A stretch of 64,000 nt of DNA from Rhodobacteraceae bacterium SB2 (GCA_001642945.1 LGRT01000037.1:186001-250000), one strand, 5' to 3'. Shown: positions 27,748-37,188, numbered from the stretch's first letter. Numbers and translations: made by a program. The notes: generated from the sequence alone by a model not told the origin.

Positions 27748-28676
27748 TGCAACATCCCGCAGTTGAAGCCTTTCGCGGGGGTCCAAACCTTATTCGCGTG
27801 GTCGGGCATCGCGGCGCGCGCGGTATTTTGCCCGAAAATTCCATGATTGGATTTGAATTTCTGATGCAAACGGGCACCCCACTATTGGAATTTGATGTAT
27901 TGATGACCTCGGATATGGTACCAGTCATCACCCATAATCATCATCTTCATGGCGCGATTTGCCGCGGCCCGGATAAAGGTTTTCTAAATGAAGAACCAAA
28001 AGTCGCCCATCTAAGCTGGGCAGAAATTCAAAAATTTGATATCGGGTGGATTGATGGCATGACCGCCTATGGGCAGCGCTTTCCTGAAAGGGCCCAGCTG
28101 AATAATATTCGTATTCCCAGCCTTTACCAACTTTTAAAAGCCGCAGGCCAACCACTATTTGTCGATGCCAAATTCATGCTTGAAATCAAATCAGATCCTG
28201 AATTTGCGCAGGATATCGATTATCGCAGGCAATTGATCGAAATCATTATCGGGCTAGTCCGCGCTGCAGGGGTTGCCCAGCGCACGCTTTTGCACAGCTT
28301 CGATTGGGATCTGCTTGCCGAATGCGCGCGACAAGCGCCTGATATTCCAATTTCATTTCTTACCCAAATGCCCAAAAATATGCCGCATCAGGGCGAAGAT
28401 TCAGCGCATTCCATAAGCCCCAGTTTTTCTGGATGTGAGGATAATATCCCGAAAATGGTAGAGGCTGCTGGTGGCGCGCTTTGGTGCCCCTATATCGCTG
28501 ATATAACCCCCAAAACGACAGCACTTGCCAAAGAGCTTGGTCTCTGCGTTGCAGCCTGGACCGCCAATGAGCCAACCGAGATTGATCAGATGATCGATTT
28601 AGGTGTCGACGCGATTGTCACCGATTATCCGGGCCGGGTTCAACGCCGGCTTTCAGATCGAGGCATCAACTGGTGA
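27747..28676 (+). CDS. ugpQ: Glycerophosphodiester phosphodiesterase
   Basis: Cytoplasmic GDPD of 309 residues. The motifs are HRGARGILPENSM at about 25-37, the metal pair EFDVLMTSD near 52-60 and the general His in THNHHLHG near 68. A GDPD insertion around YGQRFPERAQLNN and FVDAKFMLEIKSDPEF is normal for this type. It splits imported glycerophosphodiesters into glycerol 3-phosphate and alcohol. The ATG at 27747 overlaps the ugpC stop (TGATG); a TTG just before it is not needed. Last gene of the operon. Confidence 0.9.
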   Translation: MQHPAVEAFRGGPNLIRVVGHRGARGILPENSMIGFEFLMQTGTPLLEFDVLMTSDMVPVITHNHHLHGAICRGPDKGFLNEEPKVAHLSWAEIQKFDIGWIDGMTAYGQRFPERAQLNNIRIPSLYQLLKAAGQPLFVDAKFMLEIKSDPEFAQDIDYRRQLIEIIIGLVRAAGVAQRTLLHSFDWDLLAECARQAPDIPISFLTQMPKNMPHQGEDSAHSISPSFSGCEDNIPKMVEAAGGALWCPYIADITPKTTALAKELGLCVAAWTANEPTEIDQMIDLGVDAIVTDYPGRVQRRLSDRGINW

Positions 28677-29135
28677 GGCCTATGCCATAGAAATTCATGT
28701 TTCGCGATAAAGCTGAAAGACATGAAATTGAATCAAGAGCCGTGGATTACAGACAACCAGACCGGACTTTACCCATCCGCGCACGTCTGTCGCAGCACCC
28801 GGCTTTTCAACGGATGATTTATCAAAAACAAGGGCGCAGATTGCGCGGAATGATTGATCGCAGCCATCAGCCAACCTCTGAGGTTGCGCTCTGTAATAAA
28901 TTAAAAGCTTTGGGGTATTGGATCCGCTGAACAGAAAAATCTGTTTTCACCGGAAAGCCTTGTAAGTTCCATCTCGGGCAAAGCCGCCGAAAAGGAAATA
29001 CTTTCCCAATAATTGCGAAAAAATAGGATATTATGTTCCTAATTTGGGCGAGCAAGCGCTCATTATAGAATAATAGCATTGTTTAAACAGCCTGACTTTC
29101 TTATCACAATTGGACCTGATTTAGGAGGTAGATTG
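28677..29135. other. Intergenic region between ugpQ and metY (459 bp)
   Basis: A 77-codon frame at 28697-28930 has no recognisable product and I do not call it. The part just before metY contains the GAGC-AAGC-GCTC mini-hairpin and AT-rich promoter-like sequence. I looked for a SAM-II type riboswitch and did not find its core. Confidence 0.5.
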
Positions 29136-30431
29136 ATGACAAGCGAAACAACCTACGGGTTTGATACATTACAAATACACGCGGGCGCCCGGCCTGATCC
29201 GGCCACTGGCTCTCGGCAAACACCAATCTATCAGTCCACAGCGTTTGTGTTTCGAGATGCCGATCACGCAGCCGCTTTGTTTAACCTGCAAGAAGTTGGC
29301 TATATTTACTCGCGATTGACCAACCCAACCGTGGCCGTATTGCAAGAACGCATTGCAACTCTAGAGGGCGGCGTGGGCGCCGTTTGTTGTTCATCCGGAC
29401 ATGCCGCGCAAATTATGGCGCTGTTTCCACTGATGCAACCCGGACGCAATGTTGTTGTTTCGACGCGGCTTTACGGCGGCTCAATCACGCAGTTCAGCCA
29501 AACAATTAAACGCTTTGGCTGGGGCGCAAAATTTGTAGATTTTGATGATCTTGACGCGGTCAAAGCTGCAATTGATGACGACACGCGGGCGGTATTCTGT
29601 GAATCAATTGCAAACCCTGGGGGTTATATCACCGATCTGCCGGCGATCAGCGCCCTGTCTGATGAAGCCGGGCTTCCCTTGATCGTCGATAACACCAGCG
29701 CTTCGGCATATCTATGCCGCCCAATCGAGCATGGGGCAACACTTGTGGTGAACTCCACGACCAAATTCTTGACCGGCAATGGTACGGTCACGGGTGGATG
29801 TGTGGTAGATAGTGGAAAATTTGATTGGTCTGCCTCGGATAAGTTTCCCTCGCTCAGCGCGCCCGAACCTGCATATCACGGGCTCAAATTTCATGAAACA
29901 TTTGGGCCGTTGGCCTTCACGTTTCACGGCATTGCAATCGGGCTGCGCGACCTTGGAATGACGCTGAACCCGCAATCCGCACATTATACGTTAATGGGCA
30001 TTGAAACATTGTCACTGCGCATGCAGCGACATGTTGAAAACGCCCAGAAAATTGCGGCTTGGCTTGAAACCCACGAGGCCGTTGAAGCAGTGACCTATGC
30101 CGGGCTTCCCAGTTCGCCCTACAACCACCGTGTCGCAAAAATTTGCCCCAAAGGCGCGGGCAGCTTGTTTACAGTGTCGCTGAAGGGCGGCTATAAAGCG
30201 TGCCTGAAATTCGTGGATAGTCTTGAAATTTTCAGCCATGTGGCCAATTTGGGCGACAGTAGGTCATTGGTGATACATTCTGCATCCACCACCCACCGTC
30301 AGCTAAGCCCAGAACAGCAAATTGCCGCAGGCGCTGGGCCAAATGTAGTTCGCCTCTCAATCGGCATCGAAGATAGTGACGATTTGATCGCGGATCTGAA
30401 TCAAGCGCTTGAGATTGCAAAATTCGTTTAA
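29136..30431 (+). CDS. metY: O-acetylhomoserine aminocarboxypropyltransferase/sulfhydrylase
   Basis: PLP enzyme of 431 residues in the Cys/Met metabolism family. The start ATG at 29136 has the strong AGGAGGT site 7 bp before it; the longer frame starting at 29079 has no such site. It begins TYGFDTLQIHAGARPDPATG, and the PLP lysine is at about K210 in NSTTKFLTGNG. It makes homocysteine from O-acetylhomoserine and sulfide. The C-terminal region has SLVIHSASTTHRQLS, typical of MetY. Convergent with the SIMPL gene; the stop codon is followed by a hairpin. Confidence 0.9.
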   Translation: MTSETTYGFDTLQIHAGARPDPATGSRQTPIYQSTAFVFRDADHAAALFNLQEVGYIYSRLTNPTVAVLQERIATLEGGVGAVCCSSGHAAQIMALFPLMQPGRNVVVSTRLYGGSITQFSQTIKRFGWGAKFVDFDDLDAVKAAIDDDTRAVFCESIANPGGYITDLPAISALSDEAGLPLIVDNTSASAYLCRPIEHGATLVVNSTTKFLTGNGTVTGGCVVDSGKFDWSASDKFPSLSAPEPAYHGLKFHETFGPLAFTFHGIAIGLRDLGMTLNPQSAHYTLMGIETLSLRMQRHVENAQKIAAWLETHEAVEAVTYAGLPSSPYNHRVAKICPKGAGSLFTVSLKGGYKACLKFVDSLEIFSHVANLGDSRSLVIHSASTTHRQLSPEQQIAAGAGPNVVRLSIGIEDSDDLIADLNQALEIAKFV

Positions 30432-30437
30432 GCACTT

Positions 30438-30468
30438 TTGGTCAAGCTGGCTATTCCGGCTTGACCAA
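30438..30468. terminator. Bidirectional hairpin at the metY/SIMPL convergence
   Basis: TTGGTCAAGC pairs with GCTTGACCAA over 10 bp with an 11-base loop. It starts 7 bp after the metY stop and overlaps the last codons of the SIMPL gene. Neither strand has a long T-run, so strength is uncertain. Confidence 0.5.
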
Positions 30469-31167
30469 TATCTCGTACTGAGCAATCACCGACTGCCTGA
30501 ACGCAACGTCTTGTGGCACAATTCCCGCCTCTGATAAGCTACGTTGCGCGCTCAAAAATCCGGGAGGCCCACCACGCTCAGGGAGACGATCAGACAAGCT
30601 GATCATTTGGCCCAATTTCACCTCAGCAGCCTCTGCGTAATCCTGCGCCTTTACCAGCGCGTCTTTCATGGCCTTTTGTCGAGCTAGGCTTTGCCACCGG
30701 GCCTCATCCTTGGTCAGAAAAACCAGATTTCCCAATGCCGTTACCCCAAGGTCGAGGCCGATTTGAACGATTTCTGGAAAGGCAGGAAGATGGTTAATTG
30801 TGACCTCCAGCCGCGTGGTGGCGCTATAATCCAGCAATTTAGGTGGTTGCTGGTCAATATATTGAAAATTTGGTGACAGTGATAAAACCGAGCTTGCTAG
30901 ATCCTCTTTGGGCAAGCCAAAAGCTTCAAGTGCGGCCAAGAGTGAAGCTGTTTTTGACCTGAGTGCGGCCATTGCTGAGGCCGGTGCATCTGCGCGGGCT
31001 TCAATTGTCCAGGTTAACTTTGCCTGATTAGGTTTTACCTTTACGGCTGCCGCACCGGTGACCGTCAGCATTCTGACAGGCTGGGTTGCGAATGCCAGCT
31101 GCGGTATAATGACAAAACAGACAGCGAGATAAATAATGTTTCTGAATATAAATTGTTTAAAATACAT
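30451..31167 (-). CDS. SIMPL-domain (DUF541) protein
   Basis: Protein of 238 residues. The N-terminus is hydrophobic with a signal-peptide pattern ending near LAFA (about residue 27). The rest is a SIMPL domain: VTGAAAVKVKPNQAKLTWTIEARADAP and AMAALRSKTASLLAALEAFG. LTKDEARWQSLARQKAMKDA is typical near the C-terminal part. Function in bacteria is poorly known; members are periplasmic or cell-surface and some react to stress. Convergent with metY and divergent from the 942-residue gene. Confidence 0.82.
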   Translation of the reverse strand: MYFKQFIFRNIIYLAVCFVIIPQLAFATQPVRMLTVTGAAAVKVKPNQAKLTWTIEARADAPASAMAALRSKTASLLAALEAFGLPKEDLASSVLSLSPNFQYIDQQPPKLLDYSATTRLEVTINHLPAFPEIVQIGLDLGVTALGNLVFLTKDEARWQSLARQKAMKDALVKAQDYAEAAEVKLGQMISLSDRLPERGGPPGFLSAQRSLSEAGIVPQDVAFRQSVIAQYEILVKPE

Positions 31168-31207
31168 GATAGCTCCTTTCTTTCCTGTAAGGGATTTACA
31201 CCACGTG

Positions 31208-31221
31208 ACAGAAATATCTGT
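31208..31221. promoter_or_regulatory. Small dyad in the SIMPL/942-residue gene promoter gap
   Basis: ACAGA-AATA-TCTGT is a perfect 14-bp dyad in the 167-bp divergent gap. It could be an operator for either gene. No further support. Confidence 0.3.
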
Positions 31222-31334
31222 AGCGCGATTTTCTGCCTGCCGCGATAGTTTTGCTTTTCCCTCACGCCATCCTGGTCTAGAAAGGCGTAGTCGCGGTAAA
31301 ACCGAGCCTTGCTGTAAAAGATAAACTCGAGCAA

Positions 31335-34163
31335 ATGAAACCAGACTTTGCCCTTTCCCTTTCCTTCGATGGCATCACTTTGCTGCATCGAACAAAACCG
31401 GGCTGGAATATTATTGGCACGGCGAAATTGGATTCTGCAACGTTGGAAAGTGATGTTGCCGATATCCGGCGCAAAGCTTTAAGCCTTGATTCGCGCGCTG
31501 ATAACGTAAAACTTGTGATACCGAATGAACAAATTAAGTTTATCAAATTGCTTCGCCCCGACGGCGCGCAATCAAACGATATTGAGGCGGTCATATTAGA
31601 CCATTTACAAGGGGCAACCCCCTATCATGTCTCCGAACTGCGCTTTGATTGGATCGCGTCAAAAAATGATCTTTACGTGGCGGCTGTCGCGATCGAAACG
31701 CTGCAAGAGGCAGAAAGTTTCGCCGAGACCCATAGCTTTAAACCTTTGGGCAATGTTGCGATTCCGCCCAAAGACAGTTTTATCGGCGAAGCGTTTTTTG
31801 GAATGGCTCTCGGCGGGCAACAACAAATGGAATGGTATGATCAGGAAATTGATATTTCCCCGTCACCCAGCCCAGAAGCGCTTTTAAAAATCGCGCCCAA
31901 ACCGCTCCCACCAGAACCTCCCATTGCGCGCAACAAAGGTCGTATAACGGCGCAACAAAAGGCGGCAAACCCCGATTCTAAACAGCCCCGCCTTTCAACC
32001 CAGCTGACCAAACAAATCAACGAAGAAGCCGAAAATGTTCCCGTCAGTCTCAATGATCTTGGCACTGCCTTCCCCCGCATTCTTTCTCAAATTGAAGGAA
32101 AGTTAGAAGGGCAAGAGCAGGCTGATAAGCCTACAGTTTTCGATGTAAATGAAACTCGGACAACTGCGAACGCTGCGTCCCCTTCTGCTGATCCAATCTT
32201 GCAAAGACACGGCTTTGAACACAAAGTCACAACCGAGAAGATCCGAAACGTTCTGCGTCATACAAAAAAACGCCTGACCGCGGGTGTTAGCGCGCTAAGG
32301 GCCGTTCTAAAAACGCTGCTGCAAACGGCTCTTCGCCAAACCAAAATGGCCGGCGTAGGCGCCACGCAATTTATAAAAATCTGCAAACACAAGCTGCTTG
32401 TTGAAGGCGTTGTACCGCTGGTGCGGAGATTGCAACCAATTCTGCGCAAATACGTGTTGAAGGCGCGGGATTGGGGGCTTCCCGTCATGCTGCTTAGCGC
32501 TTCGGTGCTTCTGGCTGGGTTTACAGCAACATATTTCATTGTAACGCGCAGCGCCGATCCAAGTACTGATCTTGCGTTGAAAGTAGAAACGGTGAGCGCA
32601 GATGCAGATGCAGATGCAGATACAGATACAGATACAGATACAGATACAGATACAGATACAGATACAGATAAAAAAATCGACGTTTTGCGATCGATACAAG
32701 AGCTCTCGCCAGCCCCGGAAGCAGAACGGCGTCGGGGCTTAACCGGGCTGGAAGGTTTTACCACAACCGATACGCAGGCAAAGGCAGAGGTGTTCAGCGA
32801 AACGCCATTGCTCGGCCTATCCGAGCTTCAAACATCGGCCGGTTTTGACCTCTCTATTGTAGAAAAGCTGCCAATGAAGCGGGCACTGTCGCGGTTAGAC
32901 AGCCTAGCAACACCCAGTTCAACTCGCACGCGCAATGGAACAGAGCTTGCACCGGAAGCTAAAATCGAGATTTCACAAACGGCTAGGTCTTCCCAGCTTA
33001 ATACGCCTGAATTTATCCCGAATGGACCAATGACCCCCGAAGAGCTTCGGCGCGTTTATGTATCAACAGGGGTTTGGCCAATGGCCCCAAAAGCGCTATA
33101 TCAAGCAAGCACGAAGGCTCTTGAAGATTTATATATCGCATCAATTGATGCAGATATTCGTGCCCATGATCCGGTTATTTTGCAAAGCCCGGATGAGTTT
33201 TTGACCGATAATACAAAAGACCTTGCGATCCCTCTGCTTAAAAAAGCGAAACCGCTTGGGCTTGCAACGGGTGACCCGGCTATCGAAATGCCCAACGAAC
33301 CTTCTGCAAAAACGCTGGTTTCGCCTAACATAAACGCATTGCGCGTGTTGCCAGATGTGACGCTGAGACCGCCTGCAATGGCGCCGCAGCCTTTGGCAGA
33401 ATTGACCCCGTCGATCATAACACAAGACAGCAATGAAACGGCAATATCACAACCGGATGCACCACCCTCGATTGATGCGTTAACGCGGCTTGACCCTCCC
33501 AGCGTGACTGGCTTTGGAAATCAAGCAACGGACCCTATTTTTGAAAATGCGGCCACCGAAAACGCAGAAAACCAAAGCTCAGAAACTAACCCGACCTCTG
33601 AACTCGTCTCAAAACCGCCTTCTGTTTCCTCAGAAGAAGACGCCATTGCCAGCACCGATCCGCAAACACCACAAGCACCCGAGCCTGCAATAGATATGCT
33701 TGCCCAAAGCCGGCCTCTAATACGCCCGCAGGCCCTTGTCGCGGCTTTACGTGCAAAAGAGAAAGCCTTTGAAGAGGCGCTTAACACCTCTATCCGACCT
33801 AAAATCCGGCCGGCGCTTACGGAAATTGCTCAATCTGACACTTTGATAAGCCGCTTGTTCAGCGCCTTGGATGAAGGAGATGAAGCCAATGTGGATTCTC
33901 CAATAGCAGACGAACCAAGCAGCGCGCGGGTAAGTGAGCGCGCCACGTTGGAAAAAGGGCTCAATCTCAGAAAAGTGAATTTGCTCGGCACCTATCGGTT
34001 TGGAAACAGCCGGAAAGCCTTAATTCTTATGCCAAATGGGTCGAAGCGGATGGTAAAAGTAGGAGACCGCTTGGATGGTGGACAGGTGGCCGCCATTGAC
34101 GAAGAAGAATTGCGTTATATCAAGTCAGGGCTCAATATCATTTTATCCATGCCAAGTGGGTAG
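31335..34163 (+). CDS. Large hypothetical single-pass membrane protein with GspL-like N-part and GspC/PilP-like C-part
   Basis: Protein of 942 residues of unknown function. Residues 1-170 read like a pilus/secretion actin-fold (GspL/PilM) domain: LSFDGITLLHRTKPGW and VIPNEQIKFIKLLRP. A disordered Pro/Glu-rich part follows, then one transmembrane helix near 380-402 (VMLLSASVLLAGFTATYFIV), a repeat (AD)4(TD)8 at 422-445, a long Pro/Ala/Thr-rich linker and a C-terminal domain at about 870-942 (VNLLGTYRFGNSRKALILMP, MVKVGDRLDGGQVAAIDEEE), which resembles the GspC/PilP homology region. No other secretion gene is nearby. The residue start near 31335 has only a weak ribosome site. Confidence 0.7.
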   Translation: MKPDFALSLSFDGITLLHRTKPGWNIIGTAKLDSATLESDVADIRRKALSLDSRADNVKLVIPNEQIKFIKLLRPDGAQSNDIEAVILDHLQGATPYHVSELRFDWIASKNDLYVAAVAIETLQEAESFAETHSFKPLGNVAIPPKDSFIGEAFFGMALGGQQQMEWYDQEIDISPSPSPEALLKIAPKPLPPEPPIARNKGRITAQQKAANPDSKQPRLSTQLTKQINEEAENVPVSLNDLGTAFPRILSQIEGKLEGQEQADKPTVFDVNETRTTANAASPSADPILQRHGFEHKVTTEKIRNVLRHTKKRLTAGVSALRAVLKTLLQTALRQTKMAGVGATQFIKICKHKLLVEGVVPLVRRLQPILRKYVLKARDWGLPVMLLSASVLLAGFTATYFIVTRSADPSTDLALKVETVSADADADADTDTDTDTDTDTDTDTDKKIDVLRSIQELSPAPEAERRRGLTGLEGFTTTDTQAKAEVFSETPLLGLSELQTSAGFDLSIVEKLPMKRALSRLDSLATPSSTRTRNGTELAPEAKIEISQTARSSQLNTPEFIPNGPMTPEELRRVYVSTGVWPMAPKALYQASTKALEDLYIASIDADIRAHDPVILQSPDEFLTDNTKDLAIPLLKKAKPLGLATGDPAIEMPNEPSAKTLVSPNINALRVLPDVTLRPPAMAPQPLAELTPSIITQDSNETAISQPDAPPSIDALTRLDPPSVTGFGNQATDPIFENAATENAENQSSETNPTSELVSKPPSVSSEEDAIASTDPQTPQAPEPAIDMLAQSRPLIRPQALVAALRAKEKAFEEALNTSIRPKIRPALTEIAQSDTLISRLFSALDEGDEANVDSPIADEPSSARVSERATLEKGLNLRKVNLLGTYRFGNSRKALILMPNGSKRMVKVGDRLDGGQVAAIDEEELRYIKSGLNIILSMPSG
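32598..32669 (+). repeat. In-frame hexanucleotide microsatellite
   Basis: Four GCAGAT units followed by eight ACAGAT units, 72 bp, with no interruption; encodes Ala-Asp and Thr-Asp dipeptides. The unit is a multiple of three, so slippage would change length without shifting frame. It sits just after the membrane helix of the 942-residue protein. Confidence 0.95.
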
Positions 34164-34216
34164 GTTCCATTGCTGGGTTTTATGCGTTGCAACGGCGGTA
34201 AAATACGAAAACAACG

Positions 34217-35239
34217 TTAGGCGTCGCTTTCATCGCTCACCCCTGCTTCCGCAAAGGTCGACATCCCAGAATGACAGGCCAGCGCTGCCTGAAGAATTCC
34301 AATCGCAACCGCCGCGCCTGAACCTTCGCCGAGTCGCATCCCCAAAGATAAAAGCGGCTCTTTATCAAGCTGCGCCAACACGCGTTTATGCGCTTGCTCG
34401 GCACTTTCATGCCCCGCAACAGTATGATCCAACACGGACGGGCTAATTTGCTGCAGACAGGCTGCCGCGGCGCAGCAAATAAAACCATCCAAAATCACCG
34501 GAATGCGCAGACAGCGCGCGCGTGCAATCGCGCCCGCCATGGCGGCCAATTCACGCCCACCCAGACATTGCAAAGCTTTTAATCCGTTCTGCTGGGCCTT
34601 AGGGTTCATCTGCAAGCCCGCCGCAATAACACGGGCTTTTTTGGCGATACCGGCCGCGTCAACACCAGTGCCCTTACCAACCCAATCTTCCGCGCGGGCG
34701 CCAAAAAGGGCATGGGCAATCGCGGCTGCAGAGGTTGTATTTCCAATGCCCATCTCACCTGTGACCAAAAGATCACAATCTTCGGACACCGCGTTCCAAC
34801 CCGTTTGCAACGCCAGAAGAAACTCATCTTCCTCCATCGCGGGCCCTTGCGTGAAATCTCGTGTTGGGCGATCTAACTCTAAGCCATGCACCTGTAATTT
34901 CGCGCCAAAACAGGCAGAAAGCTGATTAATCGCGGCGCCCCCAGCTTGAAAATTAAACACCATCTGTTCTGTAACCTCGGCTGGAAAAGCGGATATACCT
35001 TGCGAGGTCACCCCATGATTGCCGGCAAAAATCAGTACTTCAGGTTGTGAAATAGACGCGCGCGCATCCCCCCGCCAAGCGGCGTACCATATGGCAAGCT
35101 CTTCCATCCGCCCCAAAGCACCGGCCGGTTTGGTCAATTGCATATTGCGTTGTTTGGCTGCTGCTTGGCTTTCAAGATCAAATGACGGTGCTTGACGCAG
35201 CAGATCAACGAATTGTGAAAGAGAAGAAAAAGTGTCCAT
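34217..35239 (-). CDS. cobT: Nicotinate-nucleotide--dimethylbenzimidazole phosphoribosyltransferase
   Basis: Cobalamin lower-ligand enzyme of 340 residues. Diagnostic motifs: [16 protein letters not shown] near 72-87, [19 protein letters not shown] near 170-190, GKGTGVD near 202-208, and the C-terminal [11 protein letters not shown] with the catalytic Glu. It attaches ribose phosphate to 5,6-dimethylbenzimidazole to make alpha-ribazole phosphate for B12 assembly. Divergent from cobS with a gap of about 99 bp. The 32-residue terminal motif ends [14 protein letters not shown], which suits CobT. Confidence 0.9.
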   Translation of the reverse strand: MDTFSSLSQFVDLLRQAPSFDLESQAAAKQRNMQLTKPAGALGRMEELAIWYAAWRGDARASISQPEVLIFAGNHGVTSQGISAFPAEVTEQMVFNFQAGGAAINQLSACFGAKLQVHGLELDRPTRDFTQGPAMEEDEFLLALQTGWNAVSEDCDLLVTGEMGIGNTTSAAAIAHALFGARAEDWVGKGTGVDAAGIAKKARVIAAGLQMNPKAQQNGLKALQCLGGRELAAMAGAIARARCLRIPVILDGFICCAAAACLQQISPSVLDHTVAGHESAEQAHKRVLAQLDKEPLLSLGMRLGEGSGAAVAIGILQAALACHSGMSTFAEAGVSDESDA

Positions 35240-35338
35240 AATCAGTTTTACCTTGTTCGCAATATACTCTTTGAGCTATTTACCCAGCTGCCATCGAAGT
35301 ACAAGCGTTTTAGAGGCATCCAACGAGTATTAACCGAC

Positions 35339-36103
35339 ATGACCCTGCATAAGTTCACCACCTATTCTAACGATGCGAAATTGGCGCTCAGCCTGCTCAG
35401 CCGCACCCCTATCTCAGTGGAGGATGGCGCCTATCAGCGCACGGCAAAGGCCGTGTGGGCTTATGGGCTTGTCGGGATAGTTTGGGGCACTTTGGTTTGG
35501 GCTGTGGGTCTATGCGCAGTAACTTTAAATATTCCAGATGGCCTAGCTGCGCTTATCGCCTTGGGTACTGGTCTTATTTTCACCGGCGCGCTGCATGAGG
35601 ATGGTCTGGCAGATTGCGCCGACGGCTTGTGGGGCGCCCAAGAGAAACAGCGCCGCTTGGAGATCATGAAAGACAGCCAAATTGGCAGTTATGGAACCCT
35701 AGCCTTGGTTGTGTCCGTGCTCTTGCGGTGGCAGCTGATAAAAGAACTGATGCAGGCAGAATTTGCCTTTGCGGGGCTAATTGTGACCGCCGTGCTTGCC
35801 CGCGCGGCCATGCCGCTTTTGATGGTTTATCTACCGCATGCCCGGAGCAGCGGTTTATCGCATAGCGTTGGCAGACCTCAGCCCAAGCACGCCCTGATAG
35901 GAGTTGGCATAGCTGCCATAATCGCGCTGGCCTTTGCAGGTCTGATAGGCTTTGCTGCTCTGCTCTGCACAGGCTGCGCTGCCCTACTCTGTTCTACGAT
36001 TGCCCAGCGCAAAGTCTCGGGGCAAACCGGCGATATTTTGGGAGCAACCGAACAGGTTTCAGAGATATTTGTGTTAATGGCAATCGTCGCGCTGTTACCG
36101 TAG
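35339..36103 (+). CDS. cobS: Adenosylcobinamide-GDP ribazoletransferase (cobalamin synthase)
   Basis: Membrane enzyme of 254 residues joining adenosylcobinamide-GDP with alpha-ribazole. The metal-binding motif GALHEDGLADCADGLWG is at about 81-97 and SQIGSYGTLAL at about 118-128; LPHARSSGLSHSVGRPQ follows. Four to six helices make it an inner-membrane protein. The companion CobT is divergent, so the two genes handle the last steps of the pathway. I see no cobalamin riboswitch in the short gap. ATG at 35339 is the only plausible start. Confidence 0.88.
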   Translation: MTLHKFTTYSNDAKLALSLLSRTPISVEDGAYQRTAKAVWAYGLVGIVWGTLVWAVGLCAVTLNIPDGLAALIALGTGLIFTGALHEDGLADCADGLWGAQEKQRRLEIMKDSQIGSYGTLALVVSVLLRWQLIKELMQAEFAFAGLIVTAVLARAAMPLLMVYLPHARSSGLSHSVGRPQPKHALIGVGIAAIIALAFAGLIGFAALLCTGCAALLCSTIAQRKVSGQTGDILGATEQVSEIFVLMAIVALLP

Positions 36104-36145
36104 CTGCAGCTCAAGTGAGAGAAGCCTGATCAGACTGCATCTGCT

Positions 36146-36655
36146 TTACGCGGCGCGAGACACCAATACATCATCGACTTTTTTTGCCGCAGCAACCTCA
36201 TCGCCATCTTCAACAGCCGCAACTTCGCGCGTCAGGCGTTCCAGCGCCGCTTCGTAAAGCTGCCGTTCCGAATAGCTCTGCTCGCGCTGATCATCGTTGC
36301 GATGTAAATCCCGAACAACTTCCGCTATGGCAATCAAATCGCCAGAATTAATCTTTTGCTCATATTCCTGTGCACGCCGCGACCACATCGCTCGCTTCAC
36401 TTTTGCTTTGCCTTTGAGCGTGGTCATCGCGCGGCCAACCACATCAGGAGAGCTTAATGCGCGCATGCCAATCTCAGTCGCCTTATGCGTTGGCACGCGC
36501 AGCGTCATCTTGTCTTTTTCGAAAGACACCACGAATAATTCAAGCGTTATTCCAGCAATTTCTTGCTCTTCAATAGAAACGATTTGGCCCACACCATGCG
36601 CGGGATAAACAACAAATTCGTTTGGACGAAAATCATTTCGTTTTGATTTGGACAT
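36146..36655 (-). CDS. carD: CarD-family transcriptional regulator
   Basis: RNA-polymerase-binding protein of 169 residues. The N-terminal CarD/CdnL-TRCF RNAP-interaction domain contains FVVYPAHGVGQIVSIEEQEI at about 14-33, and the C-terminal part is helical and charged (RMREH-like stretches such as VVRDLHRNDDQREQSYSERQ). CdnL/CarD proteins stabilise open complexes at promoters, including ribosomal RNA promoters. In this order group it stands between cobS (convergent) and fdxA. Start ATG at 36655 has AAGAAAGG close upstream. Confidence 0.88.
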   Translation of the reverse strand: MSKSKRNDFRPNEFVVYPAHGVGQIVSIEEQEIAGITLELFVVSFEKDKMTLRVPTHKATEIGMRALSSPDVVGRAMTTLKGKAKVKRAMWSRRAQEYEQKINSGDLIAIAEVVRDLHRNDDQREQSYSERQLYEAALERLTREVAAVEDGDEVAAAKKVDDVLVSRAA

Positions 36656-36849
36656 TCAGTTTACCTTTCTTGCGGTTCTCTTTGGCCGAGCAGATCAACA
36701 AGCCTAAAACATTCGGCTTCTTTTAACATAGTCTCAACTAGGATGATTAGATGCAGGGTATCAAACCACTTTTCGCTGCTCGTACATGCTTTCGATCATG
36801 TCCATAGCACAAAATCAACCTTGGCACCAGAGATGGGTTTTGGTGGCGT

Positions 36850-37188
36850 TTATCCGCCTTCGCCAGCAGCCTCAGAAAAGTATTTTTCAAGCTTTCCGGT
36901 TTCACCATCGCGCTCTTCAGCGTCTGGAAGTGGATCTTTTTTGGTTATAATCACCGGCCAGAGGATCGAGTATTTGCGATTAAATTCGACCCATTTCTCC
37001 ATATCAGGCTCGGTGTCAGGACGGATGGCATCTGCGGGGCATTCAGGCTCACAAACGCCGCAATCTATACATTCATCAGGGTGAATAACCAACATGTTCT
37101 CACCCTCGTAAAAACAATCCACCGGGCAAACTTCAACGCAGTCGGTATATTTGCAGCCAATGCAACTGTCATTCACAATATAGGTCAT
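36850..37188 (-). CDS. fdxA: 7Fe ferredoxin
   Basis: Ferredoxin of 112 residues. C9, C17 and C50 with the CP motif (C21-P22) build the two-cluster arrangement; the second cluster has [12 protein letters not shown] at 40-51. The C-terminal extension (residues about 60-112) is typical of the FdxA 3Fe-4S plus 4Fe-4S type. It is a low-potential electron carrier; partner enzymes are unknown here. It lies between carD and the S4-domain gene, all on the minus strand, an order I recognise from related Rhodobacterales. Confidence 0.88.
   Translation of the reverse strand: MTYIVNDSCIGCKYTDCVEVCPVDCFYEGENMLVIHPDECIDCGVCEPECPADAIRPDTEPDMEKWVEFNRKYSILWPVIITKKDPLPDAEERDGETGKLEKYFSEAAGEGG

Noticed and set aside
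28697-28930. 77-codon ORF after ugpQ
   Set aside because: No recognisable domain, no good ribosome site and composition typical of a chance frame.
28931-29135. SAM-II riboswitch upstream of metY
   Set aside because: The conserved pseudoknot elements are not found; control by an activator is as likely.
32598-32669. CRISPR array
   Set aside because: Units are 6 bp with no spacers; simple microsatellite.
32258-32764. Minus-strand frame with SVSVSV repeats
   Set aside because: It is the antisense reading of the hexanucleotide repeat in the 942-residue gene.
35240-35338. Cobalamin riboswitch between cobT and cobS
   Set aside because: The gap is under 100 bp and no B12-box core is visible.
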